DNA from: Lacrimispora sp. 210928-DFI.3.58
GTDB lineage: Bacteria > Bacillota > Clostridia > Lachnospirales > Lachnospiraceae
Direction: 5' to 3'
Length of the DNA: 64,000 nt
Assembly: GCF_020554865.1 (NCBI RefSeq)
Contig: NZ_JAJCIC010000015.1
Span: 1-64,000 of the forward strand
The position numbers and the translations under genes were made by a program. The notes under the pieces were generated by a model. The model saw nothing but the letters and a program-made list of their open reading frames with translations. It did no database searches and was not told the DNA's origin. Below, in pieces: positions 50,179 to 59,822 of this stretch. Positions within the stretch are counted from its first letter, which is position 1. Each line of letters opens with the position of its first letter.

Positions 50179-51345
50179 ATGAAGCCCATTTATGCAGCAA
50201 CGATTGTTTTATTAGCATTTGCAGTTGGTGAATACGTAAACGTAAAGTCAAAGGCCAGACTTTCTGCGATCCTGACGACGACCATCGTTCTGGTGGCCAT
50301 GTTCTGGCTGGGGATGCCCAGGGAGATCATGACAGTCACCGGTTTTGCCACAGTAGCAAATACATTGTACGGACTTACCATGGTAAACATGGGAACCATG
50401 GTGAAAATTGATGATATGATCAGCCAGTGGAAGACACTGCTTATCGGCTTTGCCTCTGTCTGCGCCATCTGTTTCCTGGTGGTGTTTGCGGGCCCGCTGG
50501 TGATCGACAGGAGATTCGCTGTCTGCGGCGCTCCTGTAGTAGCAGGAGGCATGCCTGTTTACCTGATGGTGAAGGAGATCGCAGAGGCCAATGACTTTGT
50601 GGAAGGAGGCATTTTCGGATTGTTAGTGCTTCTCACACAGTCTCTTGTGGGCCTGCCTATCAGCTCCATCATTTTGAGAAAGCTCTGTAAGGATCTCCTT
50701 GACCAGCCGGAGCTCTTAAACGGACCTGCCCAGGATTTTGACTTCAAGAAAAAGGAGAGCAAGCCAATTTTCCGTCCAATGCCTCAGGAGCTGTGCAAGC
50801 CTGTGGTATTCCTGGCAAAGGGAGCGCTGCTCACCAGCCTTGCAACCTTTTTGTCCTCTCTCACAGGGGGAGCGATCCACTATATGATCTTCTGCCTGCT
50901 TTTAGGCATCATATTCGGACAGCTGGGCTTTATTGAGAAGGAGTATTTCCAGAAGGCAAACGGCTTTGGCCTTATGATGTTCATGGTACTGGCAATGTGC
51001 TTTGGATCCCTTCCGGATCTCACTCCGCAGATGCTGCTATCCCTGATCGTTCCGTGGTTTGTGGTGTTCGGCCTGGGACTGGTAGCCATTGCGATCATCA
51101 CCTTTGTGCTGAGCAAGGTGCTCAAAATGCCTTATCCCATGGCCTTTGTCATTGGCCTTACTGCCCTTTACGGCTTCCCAGGAACCTACGTTATCTCCAA
51201 TGAGGTATCAGAGGCAGTGGGACGCACGGACGAGGAGAGAAAAGCGCTTTTGGATTACCTGCTGCCAAAGATGCTGGTAGCCGGATTCTCCACCATCACC
51301 ATTTCCTCTCTGCTGGTAGTGGGCTTCGTCCTTCCCTTCTTTTAA
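50179..51345 (+). CDS. Membrane transporter of unknown substrate
   Basis: A 388-residue protein with 10-11 hydrophobic helices. The two-part layout, with 'CGAPVVAGGMPVYLMVKEIAEAN' and near the C-terminus 'IGLTALYGFPGTYVISNEVSEA', resembles Na+/carboxylate or glutamate symporters with inverted-repeat folds, but no family was confirmed. Its position between a LacI regulator and an M20 amidohydrolase suggests uptake of an N-acyl or amidated compound. AGGAGG precedes ATG 50179. Confidence 0.75.
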   Translation: MKPIYAATIVLLAFAVGEYVNVKSKARLSAILTTTIVLVAMFWLGMPREIMTVTGFATVANTLYGLTMVNMGTMVKIDDMISQWKTLLIGFASVCAICFLVVFAGPLVIDRRFAVCGAPVVAGGMPVYLMVKEIAEANDFVEGGIFGLLVLLTQSLVGLPISSIILRKLCKDLLDQPELLNGPAQDFDFKKKESKPIFRPMPQELCKPVVFLAKGALLTSLATFLSSLTGGAIHYMIFCLLLGIIFGQLGFIEKEYFQKANGFGLMMFMVLAMCFGSLPDLTPQMLLSLIVPWFVVFGLGLVAIAIITFVLSKVLKMPYPMAFVIGLTALYGFPGTYVISNEVSEAVGRTDEERKALLDYLLPKMLVAGFSTITISSLLVVGFVLPFF

Positions 51346-51381
51346 AATGGGAAAGAACACAGGGAAGGAGGCTGTGAGACA

Positions 51382-52572
51382 GTGGAAGATTACGTATTAG
51401 AAGCAGAGAAGATCGAAGAACAGATCATAGGATGGTACCGTCATTTTCATGAGAATCCTGAGCTGGGTTTTCACGAAAAGGATACGGCGGACACCATTGC
51501 AGATATCCTGTCGGGCTTTGAAGGGATAACCGTGACAAGGCCCTGTAAAACAGGCGTTATGGGCGTCTTAAAGGGCAGTTTTCCGGGGCGGACAGTGGCC
51601 TTTCGGGCAGATATCGATGCCCTTCCCATTGAGGAGCAGGCAGATGTGCCCTATAGGTCCAAAAGGCCGGGAGTCATGCATGCCTGCGGCCATGACGGTC
51701 ACGCAGCAATGCTCTTAGGTGCGGCAAAGCTGCTGTCAGAGAGAAAAGACATATTGGCGGGCGAGGTGCGCTTTTTGTTCCAGCCTGCGGAGGAGGTCCT
51801 TCCCGGCGGAGCCGCAGATATGGTAAAGGGCGGAGTATTGGAGGGAGTGGATCTGATCCTGGGAGCTCATCTGGATGTGCTCTACCCGGTCAATTCCTTT
51901 GGCCTTCACGGGGGCGCGCTCATGGCCTCCAGCTCTACTTTTCAGATCGAAATAGAGGGAAAAGGCGGCCATGCAGCCTTTCCGTATCAGACAGTGGATA
52001 CGGTCTACATTGCAGCTAAGATCATTGAGGCTGTCCAGGGCGTGGTGACAAGGAATGTAAGCGCCACCGACAGGGCTATTGTCACCATCACCCAGCTTCA
52101 GGGAAGCAGCGCTCCCAATATCATTCCCCAGAAGGTAGTTCTGGGAGGCACCATACGGGTGCTGGATAAGGGATGCGAGGAGATCTTAAAAAAACGCCTG
52201 AAGGAAGTGGTGGAGGGCTGCTGCGCCACCTGGGGAGCAGTGGGAAGGATCGAGATATCCACCGGCACCCTTGTCCTTGAAAACCCGGCGGAGCTGGTGG
52301 AAAAGGTCAAGGAGTCTATTAAGAAATGCCGGGGGGCAGAGATCTATGAGGACACCCCTGTGCTGGGAGGAGAGGATTTCTCCGTCTATCTCCAGCACGT
52401 GCCGGGCTTCTATTATAAGGTAGGGGCAAGGCCGGAGAATGGGGAGGTCTATCCACACCACCATGCCTGCTTCCATATCAGCCTAAAGGCTCTGGCAAAG
52501 GGAACGGCAGCCTGCGCAGCGCTTATCACAGATGCCCTGAAAAACTGGGAGGAAAACGTAAAAAGTAAATAA
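51382..52572 (+). CDS. M20 family amidohydrolase (AmhX/HipO-like)
   Basis: A 396-residue metallohydrolase: 'WYRHFHENPELGFHEKDTA', 'FRADIDALPIEE', metal-binding 'MHACGHDGHAAMLLGAAKLL', 'LFQPAEEVLPGGA' and C-terminal 'LGGEDFSVYLQHVPGFYYKVG'. These enzymes release an acyl group from N-acyl amino acids (IAA-amino acid or hippurate hydrolases). A GTG start at 51382 follows AAGGAGG by 12 bases. It is in the twin-operator operon. Confidence 0.92.
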   Translation: MEDYVLEAEKIEEQIIGWYRHFHENPELGFHEKDTADTIADILSGFEGITVTRPCKTGVMGVLKGSFPGRTVAFRADIDALPIEEQADVPYRSKRPGVMHACGHDGHAAMLLGAAKLLSERKDILAGEVRFLFQPAEEVLPGGAADMVKGGVLEGVDLILGAHLDVLYPVNSFGLHGGALMASSSTFQIEIEGKGGHAAFPYQTVDTVYIAAKIIEAVQGVVTRNVSATDRAIVTITQLQGSSAPNIIPQKVVLGGTIRVLDKGCEEILKKRLKEVVEGCCATWGAVGRIEISTGTLVLENPAELVEKVKESIKKCRGAEIYEDTPVLGGEDFSVYLQHVPGFYYKVGARPENGEVYPHHHACFHISLKALAKGTAACAALITDALKNWEENVKSK

Positions 52573-52645
52573 ATTGCGTACATAGAACCTTAATAACTCC
52601 GCAGTCTGCGGGAATATTATTATAAATGAAAAGGAGATTTCTATC

Positions 52646-53719
52646 ATGACACATAAGGAAAGATTACAAGCAGTAGTAGAAGGAAAGAAGACAGACAGGC
52701 CTGCATTTGCAGCTTGGGGCCCCCATATGAACCTGATCGACCGCAATGCAAAGGACTTTGCAGAGGCCACCATCCAGTACCAGAATACATACCAGTTTGA
52801 TTTCATCAAGCTGATGCCAAACGGCATGTACTTCACAGAAGATTTTGGCCAGCAGTTAAAGCCCGCAGAGCACATTTTTGACGATACCTGGATGAATGTG
52901 GAGAAAAGTGCAATAAAAGATCCTCATGAGTGGGCAAAGCTTAAAATGCCTGATATCAAAAAGGGTGCCCTGGCAAGAGAGATCGAGGTCTGCAAGCGGG
53001 TAAATGATTATTTCCAGGGAGAGGTGCCGGTGCTGGCAACCGTATTCAGCCCCTATATCTGGATGGGAGAGATGACAGGAGGATTTTTCCACCCGGAGAC
53101 CATCATTGCCCATTTCACCTACTCTGAAAAGTATACACGCCCGGCTCTTGAGATGATCGCTGAGACAAATGCCCGCCTGATGGAGGCCTTTGTGGACGCC
53201 GGAGCAGCAGGCTTCTTCCTGGGCTATCAGTGCGGCATGGCAAAGCTCATGGGCAAGGAGATGTTTGACGAGTATGCAAGAAAGTATGATGTGATGAATA
53301 TTGAGGCAGTGAAGGACAGGACCTGGTTCAATATGGCTCACATCTGCCACGGCGATGCAGAGACCAGCGAATGGTTCTTAGATTATCCGGTAGATGCCTT
53401 TAACTGGGCAGACCAGGAGGAGGGACAGCACTCCATCGCCGAGATGAGAAAGCTGACAGACAAGGTTCTGGTAGGCGGACTGAACCACGCCAACGGCCGC
53501 AGCTACCACGACCTGGCAGGAAGATACCTTCCATCCTCTGACTTTGCAGGTTCTAACAGAGAGGTGATCAAGGCACGCATTACCAGAAAGGTAAAAGCAG
53601 CCTTAGAGGCCGGCGGCCCGAAGACCGTGATCTCCGGCGGCTGCGGCTGGTCCGAGGGCTCCCTTCCGAGATTCGGACTGTGGAGAGAGGTTATGGAGGA
53701 GATCGGCCAGGAGGCATAA
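52646..53719 (+). CDS. Uroporphyrinogen decarboxylase family protein (MtaA/methyltransferase-like)
   Basis: A 357-residue TIM-barrel protein of the UroD superfamily: 'HKERLQAVVEGKKTDRPAFA', 'FNMAHICHGDAETSEWF' and 'ISGGCGWSEGSLPRFGL'. The H-x-C and later C are the zinc-thiolate residues of cobalamin-dependent methyltransferases (MtaA, CmuA), not of heme-pathway HemE. It therefore probably moves a methyl group or acts on a related C1 step. No corrinoid protein is nearby. It is the last gene of the operon, before a terminator. Confidence 0.85.
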   Translation: MTHKERLQAVVEGKKTDRPAFAAWGPHMNLIDRNAKDFAEATIQYQNTYQFDFIKLMPNGMYFTEDFGQQLKPAEHIFDDTWMNVEKSAIKDPHEWAKLKMPDIKKGALAREIEVCKRVNDYFQGEVPVLATVFSPYIWMGEMTGGFFHPETIIAHFTYSEKYTRPALEMIAETNARLMEAFVDAGAAGFFLGYQCGMAKLMGKEMFDEYARKYDVMNIEAVKDRTWFNMAHICHGDAETSEWFLDYPVDAFNWADQEEGQHSIAEMRKLTDKVLVGGLNHANGRSYHDLAGRYLPSSDFAGSNREVIKARITRKVKAALEAGGPKTVISGGCGWSEGSLPRFGLWREVMEEIGQEA

Positions 53720-53807
53720 GTGCAGAGCGTAAGCTTGAAACTAGAATAAATTTCAAAAATAGCATTGATAAATTAAAATAATTTCAAAAAAGTAAATAGT
53801 TTAACTA

Positions 53808-53847
53808 AAATAGCCATATATAAGATGTGATATATGGCTATTTTTGA
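53808..53847 (+). terminator. Intrinsic terminator of the twin-operator operon
   Basis: AATAGCCATATA pairs with TATATGGCTATT, followed by T-rich sequence. Confidence 0.88.
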
Positions 53848-53886
53848 CAATATTTTTGAAAAAATTTTATAAATATATAATTTATA

Positions 53887-53915
53887 TTGAAAAAGTATTC
53901 AAAACGGTGTATGCT
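53887..53915 (+). promoter_or_regulatory. Promoter of the sialic-acid operon
   Basis: TTGAAA (53887-53892), a 17-base spacer and TATGCT (53910-53915), about 27 bases before nanE; a second possible promoter starts with TTGACA at 53844. Confidence 0.6.
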
Positions 53916-53941
53916 TTGGATAAGAAAAGGAGAGAGCGCAT

Positions 53942-54634
53942 ATGAAAGCAAACATTGAAGGATTAAAAGGAGAACTGATCGTCTCCTGCCAGGCACTTCC
54001 ACACGAGCCCCTTCATTCCTCTTACATCATGAGCAGAATGGCGGTTGCTGCCATGGAAGGAGGGGCAAAGGGAATCAGGGCCAACACGAAGGAGGACATC
54101 AAGGCAATCCAGGAGGAGACAGACCTTCCGATCATTGGGATTGTAAAGCGAGATTATGATGACAGCAGAGTGTATATCACTCCCACCATGAAGGAGGTGG
54201 ATGAACTCATGGAGGTAAAGCCGGAGATCATTGCACTGGACGCCACAGGAGCCTTAAGGCCTGGCGGAGTGGAGTTAAAGACCTTTGTGGAGCAGATCCG
54301 CAGCGCATATCCCGGACAGCTTTTGATGGCCGACTGCTCCACCGTAGAGCAGGCACAGTACGCAGATCAGATCGGATTTGATTTTATTGGGACTACGCTG
54401 GTAGGATATACGGAGGAAAGCCGGGGAGACAGGATCGAGGAAGATGATTTTAAGATCATAAGGGAGATCTTAAGCACAGTAAAGCATCCTGTGATCGCGG
54501 AAGGGAACATCGACACACCTGCAAAAGCAAAACGGGTGAAGGAGCTGGGGGTATTCAGCATTGTTGTGGGTTCGATCATCACGCGTCCGCAGCTGATTAC
54601 AAAGGCCTTTGTGAATGCGATCGAAGAAGGATAG
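53942..54634 (+). CDS. nanE: N-acetylmannosamine-6-phosphate 2-epimerase
   Basis: A 230-residue TIM-barrel enzyme converting ManNAc-6-P to GlcNAc-6-P. 'LIVSCQALPHEPLHSSYIMS', 'GGAKGIRANTKEDIKAI', 'IGIVKRDYDDSRVYITPT' and 'EIIALDATGALRPGG' (catalytic Lys and Asp regions) are typical. The other sialate genes follow on the same strand. AGGAG before ATG 53942 supports the start. Confidence 0.95.
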   Translation: MKANIEGLKGELIVSCQALPHEPLHSSYIMSRMAVAAMEGGAKGIRANTKEDIKAIQEETDLPIIGIVKRDYDDSRVYITPTMKEVDELMEVKPEIIALDATGALRPGGVELKTFVEQIRSAYPGQLLMADCSTVEQAQYADQIGFDFIGTTLVGYTEESRGDRIEEDDFKIIREILSTVKHPVIAEGNIDTPAKAKRVKELGVFSIVVGSIITRPQLITKAFVNAIEEG

Positions 54635-54665
54635 AAAACTGCCGCCTGCCATCGGCAGCAGTTTT
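54635..54665 (+). terminator. Weak hairpin between nanE and the permease
   Basis: AAAACTGC and GCAG.AGTTTT form a stem with few trailing T bases; perhaps an attenuating or mRNA-stabilising element that sets nanE above the transporter genes. Confidence 0.4.
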
Positions 54666-54706
54666 ACGGAAATAAGGGCGAAGACAAATTGAGAGGGGAG
54701 GATCCT

Positions 54707-55588
54707 ATGTTAAATGAAAAGAGGGAGAACAGATTTGCTTATCTTGTAAATGCTCCCATGATGGTATACCTGTGCTGCGTTCTGGTGTTTCCCATGATCT
54801 GGGGGCTCTATATGAGCTTTACGAATAAGACCATCGGAAATCCGGCAGAATTTATTGGGTTCAGCAACTATATCAAGTTGCTGGGAGATCCGGAGTACAG
54901 AAGGTCGATCCTGAACACGATTTTCTTTACGGCTGTATCCATCGGGGTGAAAACAGTGCTGGGAATGCTCATGGCCCTGGCTTTAAACCAGCCCTTTGGG
55001 GGAAGAAATCTTGTGCGGGCATTGCTCATGATCCCCTGGACTCTCCCGAATATTGTAGTCGTTTACAACTGGCGGTGGATCTTCAATTCTACAGGAGGGA
55101 TCGCTAATCATATTTTGAAATCCCTGAACCTGATATCCTCCAATATCATTTGGTTCGGCTCCGCCGGGCTTGCCATGTTTACGATCATTGTGGCAAATGT
55201 GTGGAGGGGAACGCCGTTTTTCGGAATCTCCATTTTGGCAAAGCTGCAGACAATACCGAAGGATTACTATGAGGCTGCTGAGATCGACGGAGCGGGAATG
55301 TGGCAGAAGTTCCGCCACATTACTCTGCCGGAAGTAAAGGATGTCACCATCCTGTCTGCCCTGATGAGTACCATCTGGACTATCAATGAGTTTGAGACCG
55401 TATGGCTTCTGACCGGAGGCGGACCAAATGGAACAACACAGGTCATGAATGTGTACAGCTATAAAACAGCAATGCGCAGCATGATGCTGGGAAGAGGTAT
55501 TGCGGTGGCGGTTCTGGCTATGCCCGTTTTAATGATCATTATCAGTATGCTAACACGCCGGATGCTTCCGGGGGACGATAAAAACTAA
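54707..55588 (+). CDS. ABC sugar transporter permease (UgpA/MalF type)
   Basis: About 293 residues with six membrane helices and the coupling loop 'EAAEIDGAGMWQKFRHITLPEVK' (E-A-A motif). Part of the binding-protein-dependent importer with the next two genes. GGGGAGG lies six bases before ATG 54707. The context indicates sialic acid or its N-acetyl-sugar as cargo. Confidence 0.92.
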   Translation: MLNEKRENRFAYLVNAPMMVYLCCVLVFPMIWGLYMSFTNKTIGNPAEFIGFSNYIKLLGDPEYRRSILNTIFFTAVSIGVKTVLGMLMALALNQPFGGRNLVRALLMIPWTLPNIVVVYNWRWIFNSTGGIANHILKSLNLISSNIIWFGSAGLAMFTIIVANVWRGTPFFGISILAKLQTIPKDYYEAAEIDGAGMWQKFRHITLPEVKDVTILSALMSTIWTINEFETVWLLTGGGPNGTTQVMNVYSYKTAMRSMMLGRGIAVAVLAMPVLMIIISMLTRRMLPGDDKN

Positions 55589-55609
55589 ATGGAAGGGAGG
55601 AATCGTTGT

Positions 55610-56440
55610 ATGAAATCAAAAATCAAAACAGGACTGATAGCAAAAGCGTACATTGCCCTCTGCCTGGTCTCTGCGCTGTTTCCGATCTACTGGATGCTCA
55701 ATACATCCTTTAAAACGGATGCAGAGATCTACGGGAAGGTGCCTACCCTGATTCCCCATGTGCCTACATTATCCGCATACGCATACCTGTTTACAAAGAC
55801 GACCTTTCTGCCCAGCATGAAGAACAGCTTGGTGATTGCAGTATCTGTTTCTGTATTTTCCGTGCTGCTTGCCTATCCGGTTGCGTATACTCTGGCACGG
55901 TTAAAGTTTAAGGGGCGGAAATTCTTTTCAAAGTCCGTATTGTTTATGTATCTGTTGCCCACGACTGTACTATATATCCCGCTCTACATGCTGGTATCGA
56001 AGCTGCATCTGACAAATACCATCTGGGGACTGATCGTGATTTATCCTACATTTACTCTGCCCTATGTGGCGTGGATCCTGATCCCTCATGTTGCCTCTGT
56101 TCCCCAGGAGTTAGAGGAAGCGGCAAGGGTGGACGGCTGTTCCAGATTTGGGATCATGTACCAGATCGTTCTGCCGCTGGTGCTTCCGGGGCTCATCTCC
56201 ACAACGATCTTTGCTTTTGCCATGTGTTGGGGCGAATACATGTACGCACTGGTAAATCTGACCTCCAGCAGGGTACAGACCTTCCCACTTGTGATCTCTG
56301 GCCTGATCTATGGAGATATGCCGCCGTGGAACCAGCTCATGGCAGGAGGCGTGCTGGCGGGGATACCGGTCATCCTCATCTATATGATCGCATCCAGCAG
56401 GCTTGTGGGCGGAGCCACAGACGGCGGCGTGAAAGGGTAA
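55610..56440 (+). CDS. ABC sugar transporter permease (UgpE/MalG type)
   Basis: About 276 residues with six membrane helices and 'ELEEAARVDGCSRFGIMYQIVLPL' (E-A-A loop, in part). ATG 55610 is chosen because GGGAGG lies nine bases upstream; the earlier ATG 55589 touches the stop of the previous gene. No ATPase gene is in the cluster, as is common where a shared MsmK-type ATPase serves several importers. Confidence 0.92.
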   Translation: MKSKIKTGLIAKAYIALCLVSALFPIYWMLNTSFKTDAEIYGKVPTLIPHVPTLSAYAYLFTKTTFLPSMKNSLVIAVSVSVFSVLLAYPVAYTLARLKFKGRKFFSKSVLFMYLLPTTVLYIPLYMLVSKLHLTNTIWGLIVIYPTFTLPYVAWILIPHVASVPQELEEAARVDGCSRFGIMYQIVLPLVLPGLISTTIFAFAMCWGEYMYALVNLTSSRVQTFPLVISGLIYGDMPPWNQLMAGGVLAGIPVILIYMIASSRLVGGATDGGVKG

Positions 56441-56493
56441 CAACAGAAAAGAACAAAGCGGTTATTTATATTAATAAAAGAGGAGGACATAAC

Positions 56494-57837
56494 ATGAAGA
56501 AATGGTTTTTGACGGCACTTGCAGGAACAGTAGCGCTCTCTCTGGCAGCATGCGGCAGCCCTGGAACAACATCAGGCGGCGAGGGGGCTTCCCAGGCTGC
56601 GGGAGAAAATGGGGAGAAATCCATCACCATATGGGTGGAAAAGATCTTCAGCGATGAAGCCAATGCCAAGATGGAGGAACGTCTGAAGCAATATGAGCAG
56701 GAAAAGAATGTGAAGGTCAATTGCGAGATGGTTCCTGCCACGGATTTTGTCACAAAGCTGAATGCAGCCATTGAAGCTGGCCAGAATGTGCCGGATATCA
56801 TCTCAGCAGATACCACAAAGGTGTTGAATTATTATCCCAACATCCCCTGTGTGGATGTGACAGACTTGGTAAATGAGATCCATGGAAGCCGCCCCTATCT
56901 GGAAGCCAGCTATGAGGGCACAAAGATCGAAGGAAACTATTATTACGTTCCCTTCTACAGTTCATCCTCGCTGATGTTTGTGCGAAAGGATAAGCTGGAG
57001 GCAGCAGGCATCACGGAAATGCCTGATACCTGGGAGAAGGTATTTGCAGCGGCAGAGAAAGTCAGTGATCCTGACAATGATTTCTACGGATTGGCCATCG
57101 GCTGCGGTGAGAACGACGATGATGATGAGAATACCTTCCGGCAGTACATGTGGAATGAAGGAGGCTATCTCTTTGACGAGGAGGGAAATATTACCGCAGA
57201 TGTAAAGGTCCAGGCAGCCTTTGACAAATATGCTGAGCTCTATGCGGCAAAGGTTGTTCCTCCGGATGCTACGACCTGGGATGCAGGCGGAAACAATTCC
57301 TCCTATCTGGCCGGTCGCACGGCAATCTGCTTCAATGCACCTACGCTGTACAATGCCTTGCGCTCCGATGAGCAGTACGCAGAGCTGCTTGCCAATACTA
57401 TTGTCATGGCTCCCCCGGCAGGAAGTGACAACAGCGTCTTTATGAACTTTAACAGAGGTTTTGCAATCATGAATACCTGCGGGGATCAGGAGCTTGCCAG
57501 TGACGTGATCTCTTATCTGACAGATAAGACCTGGTATGATTCTTATATGGAAGGAATTGCCCCCATATTTGCCCCCGTTTTTGAGGATGCAAAGGAAAAT
57601 AAAACATGGACAGACGATCCTGCAAATGCAGCAGCTCTGGCATATGTACAGGATGCATCCGGCTATTACGGCTACCCTGTGAAGACGATCAAGGGGCGCA
57701 CAGTTGCCGCAAAGCATTATTTTACCTATCCATTTGTAAAGGCAGCTAATCAGGTGGCGACAGGGACCACATCTTCCGAGGAAGCAGTGAAGCGCATGGT
57801 ATCGGCAATCGAAGATTTTAAAGATCAGGTGAGGTGA
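56494..57837 (+). CDS. ABC sugar-binding lipoprotein
   Basis: A 447-residue extracellular binding protein. The signal peptide ends in the lipobox L-A-A-C (about C20), followed by a Gly/Ser linker and the bacterial extracellular solute-binding family 1 fold: 'SITIWVEKIFSDEANAKMEE', 'AAIEAGQNVPDIISADTT', 'YYVPFYSSSSLMFVRKD'. It delivers the sugar to the two permeases. AGGAGG precedes ATG 56494. Confidence 0.92.
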   Translation: MKKWFLTALAGTVALSLAACGSPGTTSGGEGASQAAGENGEKSITIWVEKIFSDEANAKMEERLKQYEQEKNVKVNCEMVPATDFVTKLNAAIEAGQNVPDIISADTTKVLNYYPNIPCVDVTDLVNEIHGSRPYLEASYEGTKIEGNYYYVPFYSSSSLMFVRKDKLEAAGITEMPDTWEKVFAAAEKVSDPDNDFYGLAIGCGENDDDDENTFRQYMWNEGGYLFDEEGNITADVKVQAAFDKYAELYAAKVVPPDATTWDAGGNNSSYLAGRTAICFNAPTLYNALRSDEQYAELLANTIVMAPPAGSDNSVFMNFNRGFAIMNTCGDQELASDVISYLTDKTWYDSYMEGIAPIFAPVFEDAKENKTWTDDPANAAALAYVQDASGYYGYPVKTIKGRTVAAKHYFTYPFVKAANQVATGTTSSEEAVKRMVSAIEDFKDQVR

Positions 57838-57841
57838 TAGT

Positions 57842-58816
57842 ATGAAAACGAGAATATGGCTGAATCTGGATCCCCAGAAGGTGGATGTCAGTTATCTGTA
57901 CCAGAAATTTGACGAGATGGGCTGCAGCTTTGAGGCGGAGGCCATACCAGGCAATGATCCAAAGCTTTTAGTGGAAAAGGCAAAAAACGTGGATGTGGTG
58001 CTGGCGACCATGGAGCCGTGGAATGAAGAAACTCTGGGAGCTGTAAAAGGCCAGGTGCGTTTTATCCAGAAGTATGGTACAGGAGTGGACTCGGTAGACC
58101 TGCGGGCAGCCGGTAAAAACGGCATACCCGTGGCAAACATACCGGGGGAAAATGCTCCCGCTGTTGCAGAGGTGGCCATGCTGCACATCCTGAATCTGGG
58201 AAGGCGTTTTTCACACTGCGTACAGGGCTGCAGGGAGGGCGTATGGCCCTCCACCATTACCGGCAATGAGCTGGACGGCAAGACAGTGGGACTTGCAGGC
58301 TATGGAAGAATAGCAAGGAACCTTGCCAGGATGATGTCCGGCTTTTCCGTAGATATCATTGCCTACGATCCCTTTGTGAAGGAGGCAGCGCCGGGGCAGA
58401 AGGTAAGATTTGTGGAAAGCTTGGAGGAATTATTTGAGCAGAGTGATATTGTGAGCCTTCACATGCCTTATGGTCCGTCCACAGCAGGCATCATCAACAA
58501 GTCGCTGTTTGACCGCATGAAGGATGGAGCCTACTTTGTTAACACCTGCCGGGGCGGAGTGGTAAATGAGCCTGATCTGGTTGAGGCCTTGAAGAATGGA
58601 AAGCTAGCAGGAGCCGGACTGGATGTCCTGACAGCAGAGCCGCCGAAGACGGATGAGCCGCTATTGCATATGGAAAACGTGTATGTTACCTCCCACATGG
58701 GCGCAGCCTCATTGGAGAGTGAACACCGTTCCCAGGTCTTCATGGCCGATAATGTAGCTGCCTTTTTGGCAGGAAAGCTCCCGGATAGTGTGAGAAACAA
58801 GGAATTTTTGAAATAA
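57842..58816 (+). CDS. D-2-hydroxyacid dehydrogenase (phosphoglycerate dehydrogenase-like)
   Basis: A 324-residue NAD enzyme with 'GLAGYGRIARNLARMMSGF' and all three catalytic residues in place: R in 'VNTCRGGVVNEPDL', E in 'LDVLTAEPPKTDEPL' and H in 'VTSHMGAAS'. It lies four bases after the binding-protein gene and 55 before nanA, so it is co-transcribed. Hydroxyacid dehydrogenases are not a standard part of sialate breakdown; it may recycle a lactyl, glycolyl or pyruvate-derived group. Confidence 0.9.
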   Translation: MKTRIWLNLDPQKVDVSYLYQKFDEMGCSFEAEAIPGNDPKLLVEKAKNVDVVLATMEPWNEETLGAVKGQVRFIQKYGTGVDSVDLRAAGKNGIPVANIPGENAPAVAEVAMLHILNLGRRFSHCVQGCREGVWPSTITGNELDGKTVGLAGYGRIARNLARMMSGFSVDIIAYDPFVKEAAPGQKVRFVESLEELFEQSDIVSLHMPYGPSTAGIINKSLFDRMKDGAYFVNTCRGGVVNEPDLVEALKNGKLAGAGLDVLTAEPPKTDEPLLHMENVYVTSHMGAASLESEHRSQVFMADNVAAFLAGKLPDSVRNKEFLK

Positions 58817-58871
58817 ACCTGCATGCGCCCATTCGGCGGCAGGACTTTTATAGTAAAAGGAGAAAATAAAA

Positions 58872-59786
58872 ATGAATACAGAGAAGTTTAAGGGAGTATT
58901 CCCGGCATTTTATGCTTGCTATGATGACAATGGTGAGATCAGTCCGGAGCGCACAAGGCTGCTGGCAAGACATCTGCTTCACAAGGGAGTGAAGGGCCTG
59001 TATGTGGGCGGTTCCTCCGGCGAATGCATTTACCAGAGCGTTGCAGACCGGAAGAAGACGCTGGAGAACGTGATGGCAGAGGTAAAGGGCAAGCTGACGA
59101 TCATCGCCCATGTAGCCTGCAACAATACAAAGGACAGCTGCGAGCTGGCAGCCCATGCAGAGGAACTGGGAGTAGACGCGATCGCAGCGATCCCGCCCAT
59201 TTACTTCCATTTGCCGGAATATGCGATCGCAGAATACTGGAACGATATCTCTGCGGCAGCCCCGAACACCCCTTTTGTGATCTACAATATCCCACAGCTG
59301 GCAGGCACAACGCTGACAATGCCCCTTTACAGGAAAATGCTGAAAAACCCCTGTGTGCTCGGCGTGAAAAATTCCTCCATGGCTACCCAGGATATCCAGA
59401 TGTTCAAGAGCGAAGGCGGGGAAGGCCACATTATATTCAATGGGCCTGATGAGCAGTTTATCAGCGGACGCGCCATGGGCGCAGACGGCGGGATCGGAGG
59501 AACCTATGCCGTGATGCCGGAGCTGTTCCTCAAGATGGATGAGCTGTTCAAAGAGGGCAGGATGGAGGAGGCCTTAAAGCTCCAGAATACCGCCAACGCG
59601 ATCATCTATAAAATGTGTGAGGCCCATGGAAACCTGTATGCGGTCATGAAGGAGATACTCCGGATGAATGAGAAGGTGGATATCGGAGGCATCCGCAAGC
59701 CGTTGCCAGCCCTGGTACCAGAGGACATGGCAGTTGTGAAGGAAGCTGCAGAGATGATTCGCACCGCTATTGCAGGGTTATCTTAA
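58872..59786 (+). CDS. nanA: N-acetylneuraminate lyase
   Basis: A 304-residue class I aldolase of the DHDPS family. Schiff-base K166 is in 'VLGVKNSS', Y138 in 'VIYNIPQLAG', and 'YVGGSSGECIY' places the G-G-S-x-G-E at 46-51; these positions match E. coli NanA (K165, Y137). It splits Neu5Ac to ManNAc and pyruvate. The neighbours nanE and nanK support the assignment. Confidence 0.93.
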   Translation: MNTEKFKGVFPAFYACYDDNGEISPERTRLLARHLLHKGVKGLYVGGSSGECIYQSVADRKKTLENVMAEVKGKLTIIAHVACNNTKDSCELAAHAEELGVDAIAAIPPIYFHLPEYAIAEYWNDISAAAPNTPFVIYNIPQLAGTTLTMPLYRKMLKNPCVLGVKNSSMATQDIQMFKSEGGEGHIIFNGPDEQFISGRAMGADGGIGGTYAVMPELFLKMDELFKEGRMEEALKLQNTANAIIYKMCEAHGNLYAVMKEILRMNEKVDIGGIRKPLPALVPEDMAVVKEAAEMIRTAIAGLS

Positions 59787-59822
59787 GCATCCTGTGTGAT
59801 ATACGGGAGACAGGTACAGCCT

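Noticed and set aside
52646..53719. Heme-pathway uroporphyrinogen decarboxylase (HemE)
   Set aside because: Zinc-thiolate H-x-C and C residues and the catabolic context point to the methyltransferase-like branch; no other heme genes are nearby.
56962..57717. 251-codon minus-strand frame
   Set aside because: Cysteine- and isoleucine-rich shadow of the sugar-binding lipoprotein gene.
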